Part shown: positions 1 to 5,886 of the stretch, piece by piece
How the letters are laid out: each line of letters opens with the position of its first letter
How positions within the stretch are numbered: the first letter of the stretch is position 1
From: UMGS172 sp045648145
Lineage (GTDB): Bacteria > Bacillota > Clostridia > Oscillospirales > Acutalibacteraceae
Assembly: GCA_045648145.1 (NCBI GenBank)
Contig: JAZRNK010000129.1
Location: forward strand, 1-31,076
Direction of reading: 5' to 3'
DNA length: 31,076 bases
Program-made: the position numbers and the translations under genes
The notes under the pieces: model-generated
What the model saw: the letters and a program-made list of their open reading frames with translations, nothing else
The model's database searches: none
Told to the model about the DNA's origin: nothing

Positions 1-101
1 AAAAATACCCATTATATGAATAATTTTGCGATTAAATGACTTGATTTTAATTGCCAATAGTTATAAACTAAACGTGTAAAATTAAATTTGGAGGAAAAAC
101 A

Positions 102-965
102 ATGTTAGTTTCAGCAAAAGAAATGCTTACCAAAGCAAAGGCAGGCAAATATGCAGTAGGTCAGTTCAATATTAACAATCTTGAATGGACCAAAGCAATA
201 CTTCTCACAGCAGAAGAGCTTAAATCTCCTGTTATTCTCGGCGTTTCCGAGGGTGCAGGTAAATACATGTGCGGTTATACCACCGTTGTTGGCATGGTAA
301 ACGGTATGATTAAAGAACTTAACATCACCGTTCCTGTTGCACTTCACCTTGACCACGGCAGCTATGAGGGTGCCAAGGCTTGTATCGAGGCCGGCTTCTC
401 GTCAGTTATGTTTGACGGCTCACATTATCCGATTGAAGAAAACCTTGCCAAAACCAAGGAATTGGTTGAAACCTGCGATAAACTCGGTCTTTCACTTGAG
501 GCAGAGGTTGGCGCTATCGGTGGTGAGGAAGACGGCGTTATCGGTGGCGGCGAAGTAGCAGACCCCGATGAATGCAAAATGATTGCTGACCTCGGCGTAA
601 CAATGTTGGCTGCAGGTATTGGTAACATCCACGGTAAGTATCCTGAAAATTGGCCGGGACTTAACTTCGAAGTTCTTGCAAAAATTCAGGAAAAGACCGG
701 CACAATGCCGCTCGTTCTCCACGGCGGTACAGGTATTCCTGCCGATATGATTAAAAAGGCTATTTCTCTCGGCGTTTCCAAAATCAATGTTAATACCGAG
801 TGCCAGCTGGCATTTGCCGCCGCAACTCGCAAGTACATCGAAGAGGGTAAGGACCTCGTAGGTAAGGGCTTCGACCCGAGAAAGGTTCTTGCACCCGGCG
901 TTGAGGCTATTAAGGCAACCGTCAAAGAAAAGATGGAGCTCTTCGGTTCAGTCGGCAAGGCATAA
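102..965 (+). CDS. fba: Class II fructose-1,6-bisphosphate aldolase
   Basis: Cytoplasmic glycolytic and gluconeogenic enzyme that interconverts fructose-1,6-bisphosphate with dihydroxyacetone phosphate and glyceraldehyde-3-phosphate, using zinc. At 287 residues it has the usual length of the short class II (FbaA-type) aldolases. Visible hallmarks are the LHLDHG segment with Asp84 and zinc ligand His85, the GSHYP segment near residue 106, and the later metal-ligand histidines in GIGNIHGKYP (His177) and LVLHGGTGIP (His207). The ATG follows a GGAGG ribosome binding site at 91-95. It stands alone, with a strong terminator directly behind it, so it is probably monocistronic. The sugar-bisphosphate aldolases of the tagatose branch (GatY, KbaY) are the main alternative within the family, but gene context offers nothing for them. 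Confidence 0.95.
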   Translation: MLVSAKEMLTKAKAGKYAVGQFNINNLEWTKAILLTAEELKSPVILGVSEGAGKYMCGYTTVVGMVNGMIKELNITVPVALHLDHGSYEGAKACIEAGFSSVMFDGSHYPIEENLAKTKELVETCDKLGLSLEAEVGAIGGEEDGVIGGGEVADPDECKMIADLGVTMLAAGIGNIHGKYPENWPGLNFEVLAKIQEKTGTMPLVLHGGTGIPADMIKKAISLGVSKINVNTECQLAFAAATRKYIEEGKDLVGKGFDPRKVLAPGVEAIKATVKEKMELFGSVGKA

Positions 966-976
966 TTAAGCAAGCG

Positions 977-1009
977 AAAAGGAAGGCTTATAAAAAGCCT
1001 TCCTTTTTT
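977..1009 (+). terminator. Rho-independent terminator after fba
   Basis: A perfect stem AAAGGAAGGCTT / AAGCCTTCCTTT with a five-base loop, running into a T-run, begins a dozen bases after the aldolase stop codon. It also lies right at the 3' end of the convergent gene that ends at 1008, and the A-rich left flank would give that transcript a U-run as well, so it probably serves both directions. Confidence 0.9.
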
Positions 1010-1472
1010 ATACATAAATGACACTGACCTTTTGCTTAATTGCATAGTTAACTGTATACGCCGTTCCACCGGTTTCTCTTCTGCAAAAACAAACACAATA
1101 TGCAGAATTATCTACCAAATGTCTGTTTCTTCTGTGCATACACCCACTACTGTAATTTTGCGATAACACTTTTACTTTATCTGCTTTGCTTTTAATGTAA
1201 TTATATTTACCTATATCATACTCATTCCAACCTACCGTTTGATTGGCACACGGCAAAACCAAAATTAATTTAATATGAGGATAAATATTCTTTAATTCTA
1301 AAACACTTTCAGCAGCAAGTGTATCAAAACCTCGGGCACCCCCTGCTCCGAAATAAATAACACCTTTATCAACCAACTTTATTATCTCTTGTTTAATTCT
1401 CAACTTTATTTGTTCTTTTTCCGGTTCGGGAATATCTCTATGACCTGTAAAGCAACAAGTTTTGCCCTTCAT
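1008..1472 (-). CDS. SLOG/DUF1273 (YpsA-like) superfamily protein
   Basis: A 154-residue protein with the pattern of the SLOG (SMF/DprA-LOG) Rossmann-like superfamily, DUF1273/YpsA branch. It opens with TCCFTGHRDIP, has a glycine-rich turn GAGGARGFDTLAAE near residue 45, and ends with CVCFCRRETGGTAYTV, where GGT is the second nucleotide-binding loop. Family members bind nucleotides or nucleotide-derived ligands; the cellular role of this one is unknown. The ATG at 1472 is preferred over one nine codons upstream because GAGGTGATGG sits just before it. It is divergent from the XRE regulator at 1588, and the shared intergenic region holds a strong inverted repeat overlapping its apparent promoter, so repression by that neighbour is a reasonable inference. 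Confidence 0.75.
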   Translation of the reverse strand: MKGKTCCFTGHRDIPEPEKEQIKLRIKQEIIKLVDKGVIYFGAGGARGFDTLAAESVLELKNIYPHIKLILVLPCANQTVGWNEYDIGKYNYIKSKADKVKVLSQNYSSGCMHRRNRHLVDNSAYCVCFCRRETGGTAYTVNYAIKQKVSVIYV

Positions 1473-1489
1473 ACCATCACCTCGCCAAA

Positions 1490-1518
1490 ATATTACCATA
1501 TATGGACCAAAAAGTCCA
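1490..1518 (-). promoter_or_regulatory. Candidate promoter of the SLOG gene
   Basis: On the minus strand TGGACT (1513-1518) and TAATAT (1490-1495) are separated by 17 bp, a 4/6 match to -35 and a good -10. The predicted start near 1483 would give a very short leader before the ATG at 1472. The -35 and the spacer lie inside the inverted repeat at 1495-1526. Confidence 0.45.
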
Positions 1519-1526
1519 TATATGGT
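1495..1526. promoter_or_regulatory. Inverted-repeat operator between SLOG gene and XRE regulator
   Basis: Perfect 13-bp inverted repeat ACCATATATGGAC, six-base spacer, GTCCATATATGGT. Each arm contains the self-palindrome CCATATATGG (1496-1505 and 1516-1525), with centres 20 bp apart, that is about two helical turns on the same DNA face. This is the arrangement expected for cooperative binding of a dimeric helix-turn-helix repressor, and the adjacent XRE gene is the obvious candidate (inference). There is no T-run, so it is not a terminator. Confidence 0.7.
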
Positions 1527-1587
1527 CGTTTATTTCTTTCTAAAACAACTAAACTAAAAATGGAAAGAATAAACAGAGGTGCTGAAT

Positions 1588-1830
1588 ATGGATACACGAA
1601 AGGCTGTTGCCAATAGATTGTTGGAACTTTGTGAGCAAAGAAAAATATCTGTTAATGCGCTGGCAAGAATTTCAGCAGTTCCGCCATCAACTTTAAAAAA
1701 TATAATCAACGGTGGAAGCAAAAATGCAGGTGTTGTCACATTGAAAAAACTTTGTGACGGTTTGGAGATATCTCTATGTGATTTCTTTAATACGGAATAT
1801 TTTAAAAGTTTAGAACAAGAAATTAAATAA
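1588..1830 (+). CDS. Small XRE/Cro-CI family transcriptional regulator
   Basis: An 80-residue single-domain helix-turn-helix protein of the Cro/CI type. The helix-turn-helix reads roughly ISVNALARISAVPPSTLKNII (residues 21-41), followed by the GGSKNAGVVTLKKLCDGL and FFNTEYF segments typical of short XRE regulators. There is no ligand-binding or peptidase domain. The ATG at 1588 is chosen because AGAGGT lies at the right distance upstream; a GTG three codons earlier overlaps that site. It probably binds the inverted repeat at 1495-1526 and controls the divergent SLOG gene, and perhaps itself. That link rests on position only. Confidence 0.85.
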   Translation: MDTRKAVANRLLELCEQRKISVNALARISAVPPSTLKNIINGGSKNAGVVTLKKLCDGLEISLCDFFNTEYFKSLEQEIK

Positions 1831-1835
1831 ACAAA

Positions 1836-1868
1836 AAAGCACGGCAACAATTTGTTGCCGTGCTTTTA
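1836..1868. terminator. Bidirectional terminator between XRE gene and amino-acid ABC operon
   Basis: Stem GCACGGCAACAA / TTGTTGCCGTGC (1840-1851 and 1853-1864) flanked by an A-run on the left and a T-run on the right. It can terminate the plus-strand XRE transcript and the minus-strand ABC transporter transcript. Confidence 0.9.
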
Positions 1869-1870
1869 AT

Positions 1871-2617
1871 TTAAAGAACACAATTCAAGAAATCTTTTGT
1901 TCTTTGTGCCTGCGGATTGTTGAATATTTCATCAGGTGTTCCCTCTTCAACAATTATGCCGTCGCTCATAAACACAACTCGGTCGGCAACGTCGCGGGCA
2001 AAGCCCATTTCGTGCGTAACGACCACCATGGTCATACCCTGTGCGGCAAGCTCCTTCATAACCTGCAAAACCTCACCGACCATTTCAGGATCAAGTGCGC
2101 TTGTGGGCTCGTCAAAAAGCATTATATCGGGGTTCATTGCCAAAGCGCGTGCAATGGCTACGCGCTGCTGTTGACCGCCAGAAAGCTTACTGGGATAAAC
2201 GTCAGCCTTCTCCGAAAGGCCAACCCTTTCGAGCAGCTCTCTCGCCTTTTGTTCAGCTTCCTGTTTACTGTATTTTTTAAGGTCAACAGGGGCTAACATA
2301 ATGTTCTGCAAAACAGTTTTATTAGCAAAAAGATTAAACTGCTGAAAAACCATACCGATTTTTTCACGAACTTTATTAATGTTAACTTTGGAATCAGATA
2401 TCTTATATCCGTCAACCTCAATAAGTCCGCCCGACGACTCTTCCAAACGATTGATACAACGCAAAAAGGTTGATTTTCCGCTTCCCGAAGGGCCTATAAC
2501 GACCACAACCTCGCCCTCGTATATATCAATATCTATTCCGTCAAGCACCTGTAAGCTTTTAAAGTTCTTTTTAAGGTCCTTAATATGAATTTTTACGTTA
2601 TCTTTATTAACGGCCAC
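1871..2617 (-). CDS. glnQ: Polar amino-acid ABC transporter, ATP-binding protein
   Basis: ATPase subunit of a family 3 polar amino-acid importer (GlnQ/HisP type), acting at the inner face of the membrane. At 248 residues it has family length. Walker A GPSGSGKST is at residues 42-50, the signature LSGGQQQRVA at 145-154, Walker B IMLFDE ending at Glu170, and the H-loop histidine at 202. The start is a GTG preceded by AGGAGG with seven bases of spacing. It overlaps the end of the permease gene by 11 bp, which indicates translational coupling. Last gene of a binding protein-permease-ATPase operon. Whether the substrate is glutamine, cystine or another amino acid cannot be told, so the symbol marks the family only. 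Confidence 0.93.
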   Translation of the reverse strand: MAVNKDNVKIHIKDLKKNFKSLQVLDGIDIDIYEGEVVVVIGPSGSGKSTFLRCINRLEESSGGLIEVDGYKISDSKVNINKVREKIGMVFQQFNLFANKTVLQNIMLAPVDLKKYSKQEAEQKARELLERVGLSEKADVYPSKLSGGQQQRVAIARALAMNPDIMLFDEPTSALDPEMVGEVLQVMKELAAQGMTMVVVTHEMGFARDVADRVVFMSDGIIVEEGTPDEIFNNPQAQRTKDFLNCVL

Positions 2618-3275
2618 GGTTCAACCTCCTCTCCAATACCTTTGCAAGCTTTGAAAGAATGGTAATTATCGCAAGATACATAACCGCAACAATAGCCCAA
2701 ACCTGAAACGACTTGAACTCGATAGCGATAACGTTCTTTGCGGAGTTGACAAGCTCAGGAAAGCCTATAACCGAAAGAATAGATGTATCTTTAAGTGTGA
2801 TAATAAATTGGTTTATAATGCTCGGTATCATAGTTTTAATTGCCTGCGGCAAAACAATCCTATACATTGCACGCCAATAAGGAAGACCTAGGCTTCTTGC
2901 AGCCTCCATCTGTCCCTTAGGGACCGACTGAATTCCCGCACGGATTATTTCAGACATATATGCACCGCAGTTGAGCGCCAAACAGATAACACCTGCCTGC
3001 AACGCAGTAAGCACAATATTAAATCCAAAAAAGTTTTTACAGGCATAAGGTACGCCGAAGAATATAAAGTATGCCAAAACTATCATAGGCACACCACGTA
3101 TAATATCGACAAAAACCTGTGAAATTACGTTACACACACGGTTTTTAACAACGCTGAGCATACCAAAAAAGACACCTAAAATACATGCGAAGAAAAGACC
3201 TATCAACGCCATTAAAAGTGTCTGCCCCATTGCTTTAAACAATAGATGCCCGTAATCAGTAATGATTCCTATCAT
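2607..3275 (-). CDS. glnP: Polar amino-acid ABC transporter, permease
   Basis: Integral membrane subunit of the amino-acid importer (HisM/GlnP family), 222 residues. Hydrophobic segments lie near residues 13-38, 55-75, 85-110 and 185-208. The cytoplasmic coupling (EAA) loop reads EAARSLGLPYWRAMYRIVLP near residue 125. The ATG is preceded by GGAGT at a good distance. It overlaps the downstream ATPase gene by 11 bp and lies about 80 bp behind the binding-protein gene, with a stable hairpin between them. Only one permease gene is present, so the working transporter is probably a permease homodimer, as is common in this family. Confidence 0.92.
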   Translation of the reverse strand: MIGIITDYGHLLFKAMGQTLLMALIGLFFACILGVFFGMLSVVKNRVCNVISQVFVDIIRGVPMIVLAYFIFFGVPYACKNFFGFNIVLTALQAGVICLALNCGAYMSEIIRAGIQSVPKGQMEAARSLGLPYWRAMYRIVLPQAIKTMIPSIINQFIITLKDTSILSVIGFPELVNSAKNVIAIEFKSFQVWAIVAVMYLAIITILSKLAKVLERRLNRGR

Positions 3276-3304
3276 TTATAAACTCCTTCAAAATAGCAAA
3301 TGAA

Positions 3305-3324
3305 CGGGCACCTTTCGGTGCCCG
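3305..3324 (-). other. Intergenic RNA hairpin between binding protein and permease
   Basis: Perfect stem CGGGCACC / GGTGCCCG with a four-base loop, in the 79-bp gap after the binding-protein gene. The following minus-strand bases (TTCATTTGC) contain no U-run, so it is unlikely to be a full terminator. A processing, stabilising or partial-attenuation element that keeps binding protein above permease and ATPase is the usual reading (inference). Confidence 0.6.
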
Positions 3325-3354
3325 ATAGTAACACTTGTTTAAATCGGTTACAAA

Positions 3355-4113
3355 TTAGCCGAGATACTTATTGATAATCTCGTCGTATTTACCGTTTGCC
3401 TTGATGTTCTTAAGACCTGCATTGAACATATCAATGAGTTCCTGATTGTCTTCATCAAAAATAGCAAAGCCGTAATCAGAACCGGTGTTAGCAGTACCTT
3501 CAAGAACCTTGAGTGCAAGTCCGCCATCCTTGATTGAGGTAATCATAATAGGAGTATCCTCGAAGCAAGCAACTGCCTGACCACCGATAACCGACTGGTA
3601 CATTGTGGGTGAATCCTCATAATATGTAATATTAAAACCATACTGCTCCTTAAGGCTCTCTGCATAGGTAGCGCCCTCGGTACCAGTCTTAACTGCAACT
3701 GTCTTACCATTAAGAGCATCAAAACCTGTAATATCAGAATTTGCAGCAACGGTCATGCTCTGGGTACAGGTATAGTAACCGTCAGAGAAAATCCAACCGG
3801 CACTCTTTCTCTTGTCGGTAATAGAAGCACCGGCAATCATAGCGTCTGCCTGGCCTGCCTGACAAGCGGCAATAGAAGCATCCCAACCAAGACTCTTAAG
3901 TTCATACTCAAAGCCCTGATCTTCAGCGATAGCTGCCAAAATCTCAACGTCAATACCTACAAACTTACCGTCTGCATCGGTATACTCAAAAGGCTTAAAT
4001 ACAGTATCGGTAGCGATAATCCATTTATCGTCATCTGCACCACGGCAACCTGCAAAGCCAAGAGTCATTACCAATACAAGTGCAATAGCTAAAATTTTTA
4101 CAAACTTTTTCAT
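3355..4113 (-). CDS. Polar amino-acid ABC transporter, substrate-binding lipoprotein
   Basis: Family 3 extracellular solute-binding protein, 252 residues. The N-terminus has Lys-Lys, a hydrophobic stretch and a lipobox-like LGFAGC with the cysteine at residue 23, so it should be lipid-anchored outside the membrane. The mature part has the family signature FKPFEYTDADGKFVGIDVEI, then SITDKRK and GKTVAVKTGTEGATYAE, followed by FAIFDEDNQELIDMFNAGL at the C-terminus. The ATG has an AGGAGGAG site upstream. First gene of the operon, with a good promoter at 4159-4187. The ligand is a polar amino acid, not identified further. Confidence 0.92.
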   Translation of the reverse strand: MKKFVKILAIALVLVMTLGFAGCRGADDDKWIIATDTVFKPFEYTDADGKFVGIDVEILAAIAEDQGFEYELKSLGWDASIAACQAGQADAMIAGASITDKRKSAGWIFSDGYYTCTQSMTVAANSDITGFDALNGKTVAVKTGTEGATYAESLKEQYGFNITYYEDSPTMYQSVIGGQAVACFEDTPIMITSIKDGGLALKVLEGTANTGSDYGFAIFDEDNQELIDMFNAGLKNIKANGKYDEIINKYLG

Positions 4114-4158
4114 AAATTCTCCTCCTGTTTACTTAAACACAAGTTATTTTACTTAAAC

Positions 4159-4187
4159 ATTTTACCTTGAAAAAGGGCTTTTGTCAA
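4159..4187 (-). promoter_or_regulatory. Promoter of the amino-acid ABC operon
   Basis: On the minus strand TTGACA (4182-4187), a 17-bp spacer and TAAAAT (4159-4164), nearly consensus sigma-A. The predicted start is near 4152, giving a leader of about 39 bases before the binding-protein ATG. Two copies of TTTACTTAAACA (4128-4139 and 4148-4159) flank the start site. Confidence 0.8.
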
Positions 4188-4472
4188 CTTGCTAAAGCAG
4201 GGTTTATTGTTGCTTATATGAGGTTTTTACTTAATAAAATTAAGTCAATCTTAAAACACAAAGGATTTTTACCATATTAAACATTAAAATTTTGAATGTA
4301 AAGTGGCATTTTATCAAGCAACACAACACTACATCTTGCAACCTATATTAACCGACAACGCTATATATGACTTTGATTTTCCAAAAGTTAATAAAATTAA
4401 GTGTTTTTATGATTTTTTGTATCAAAAGAAAACTTAAACCGCTTTTAATTACAAAAAATTAGTGCTAAACAC
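4188..4472. other. AT-rich intergenic region with a 15-bp repeat
   Basis: No credible gene lies between the promoter of the amino-acid operon and that of the pheST leader. The stretch is AT-rich. TTAATAAAATTAAGT occurs exactly at 4231-4245 and again at 4388-4402. The first copy sits in the 17-bp near-palindrome ACTTAATAAAATTAAGT (4229-4245). I see no other structure. Confidence 0.6.
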
Positions 4473-4501
4473 TTGCAAATCAAAAGCTTTTGATGTATAA
4501 T
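4473..4501 (+). promoter_or_regulatory. Promoter of the pheST T-box leader
   Basis: TTGCAA (4473-4478), a 17-bp spacer and a perfect TATAAT (4496-4501), placed right for transcription to start near 4508, the 5' end of the T-box RNA. The spacer contains the perfect 16-bp palindrome ATCAAAAGCTTTTGAT (4479-4494). Confidence 0.85.
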
Positions 4502-4507
4502 ACCCGT

Positions 4508-4813
4508 ATTGATGATTTCATCAATAAAAAAAGAATATTCCCCCAAAACGCTATGACGAAGAAAAGTACCCGTTTTAAAGTGGCAAACAGAGAAATACAC
4601 CTCGGCTGAAAGTGTATTTGCTAACATTACGGCGAAGTTCCCTTCTGAGCGGCAGTGCTGAATTTTCAGTAGGCGCTGACGGAAAAGCACCGTTATAAGT
4701 TTAAAGAGTGTTTGCTCTTAAAGGGTTACCTTTAAAAACAAAAATGCGGGTGGTACCGCGGAGTTGTAAATTACGGCTTCGTCCCTATTCAAAGGGGGAC
4801 GAAGTCTTTTTAT
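4508..4813 (+). ncRNA. T-box riboswitch leader of pheST (phenylalanine type)
   Basis: Leader RNA that senses uncharged tRNA and switches between terminator and antiterminator. The diagnostic T-box AAAATGCGGGTGGTACCGCGG lies at 4741-4761. Upstream are the stem I elements ATGACGAAGA and AGTACC near 4552-4572, the AG-rich CAGAGAAA, and a loop GGCTGAAAG. In the 3' side of stem I the sequence GCGAAGTTCCC contains TTC at 4638-4640, in the usual position of the specifier codon. That fits phenylalanine and the downstream genes. The terminator follows at 4777-4810. The start is estimated from the promoter. Confidence 0.9.
4777..4812 (+). terminator. Regulated T-box terminator
   Basis: Stem CTTCGTCCC (4777-4785) / GGGACGAAG (4796-4804) followed by TCTTTTTATTTTT. 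It lies directly after the T-box sequence and should be disrupted when uncharged tRNA stabilises the antiterminator. Confidence 0.88.
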
Positions 4814-4852
4814 TTTTAGGTAAAATCAAATTATAGTTTCAGGAGGAGAAAA

Positions 4853-5872
4853 ATGAAACAGAAGCTTGAAGAAATCAAGTCAACTGCCCTTGCCGCCATT
4901 GCGGCAGCCGCCAACGAAAAGGAAATTGACGACATCCGTGTTAAATACTGCGGCAAAAAGGGTGAACTTACCGCTATATTGAAGCAGATGGGTAGCCTCA
5001 GCCCTGAGGAGAGACCGATTATCGGTCAGCTTGCCAACAAGGTACGAGCTGAGCTCGAAACCGCTATCGACGAAGCCGCCACCACTTTCAAGGCAAAAGC
5101 AGCCGATATGAAAATTTTGGCCGAAACAGTAGACATTACTATGCCTGCCAAACCTGCCGTAAACGGCGGATTGCATCCGCTCAATACCGTTTTGGACGAC
5201 ATGATTGATATTTTTCAGTCTATGGGCTTTGACGTTGTAGACGGTCCCGAGGTTGAAACCGACTATTACAACTTTGAAGCGCTCAATGTTCCTGCCGACC
5301 ACCCCGCAAGAGATATGCAGGATACCTTCTATATCGCAGAGAATCTTTTGTTGAGAACACAGACCTCTGCCGCACAGATAAGAACAATGGAAAATCGCAA
5401 GCCTCCCATTAAAATCATTTGCCCCGGTAGAGTTTACCGCGCAGACGAGGTTGACGCAACCCATTCACCTGTTTTCCATCAGATTGAAGGCCTCGTTGTT
5501 GACAAAGGCATTACAATGTGCGACCTTAAGGGCGTTTTAGAGCAGTTTGCTCACGAAATATATGGTAGTGATACCGAGGTTAAGTTCCGTCCGTCCTTCT
5601 TCCCGTTTACCGAACCGAGTGTTGAGGTTGATGTTACCTGCTCTGAATGTAAGGGTAAGGGTTGCCGCGTATGTAAGGGTAGCGGTTGGATAGAGATTTT
5701 GGGCGCCGGCATGGTACACCCGAGGGTTCTCAAAGCCTGCGGCATTGACCCCGAGGAGTACTCAGGCTTTGCCTTTGGTATTGGTCTTGACCGATTGACC
5801 ACAACCCGCTATAAGATAAGCGATATTCGTCTGCTATTTGAAAACGACCTTCGTTTTCTTAAGCAGTTTTAA
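4853..5872 (+). CDS. pheS: Phenylalanine-tRNA ligase alpha subunit
   Basis: Catalytic alpha subunit of the heterotetrameric enzyme that charges tRNA-Phe in the cytoplasm, 339 residues, the normal bacterial length. The N-terminal coiled-coil tRNA-binding arm covers about residues 1-90. The class II core follows, with GRVYRADEVDATHSPVFHQ (motif 2 region, 192-210) and GIGLDRL (motif 3) near the end. A four-cysteine cluster CSECKGKGCRVC (Cys263, 266, 271, 274) could bind zinc. The ATG has AGGAGG upstream. It is co-transcribed with pheT after a 14-bp gap and controlled by the T-box leader. Confidence 0.97.
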   Translation: MKQKLEEIKSTALAAIAAAANEKEIDDIRVKYCGKKGELTAILKQMGSLSPEERPIIGQLANKVRAELETAIDEAATTFKAKAADMKILAETVDITMPAKPAVNGGLHPLNTVLDDMIDIFQSMGFDVVDGPEVETDYYNFEALNVPADHPARDMQDTFYIAENLLLRTQTSAAQIRTMENRKPPIKIICPGRVYRADEVDATHSPVFHQIEGLVVDKGITMCDLKGVLEQFAHEIYGSDTEVKFRPSFFPFTEPSVEVDVTCSECKGKGCRVCKGSGWIEILGAGMVHPRVLKACGIDPEEYSGFAFGIGLDRLTTTRYKISDIRLLFENDLRFLKQF

Positions 5873-5886
5873 TCGGAGGTGCTAAA

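Noticed and set aside
42..70. Possible fba promoter (TTGATT and TATAAA)
   Set aside because: The spacing is only 15 bp, and other pairings in this AT-rich stretch are equally possible, so it was not listed.
686..1096. Open frame on the minus strand across the fba 3' end
   Set aside because: Antisense to the aldolase gene and runs through its terminator; no homology-like features.
4445..4690. 81-codon open frame on the minus strand upstream of pheS
   Set aside because: Coincides with the T-box leader RNA; no coding evidence.
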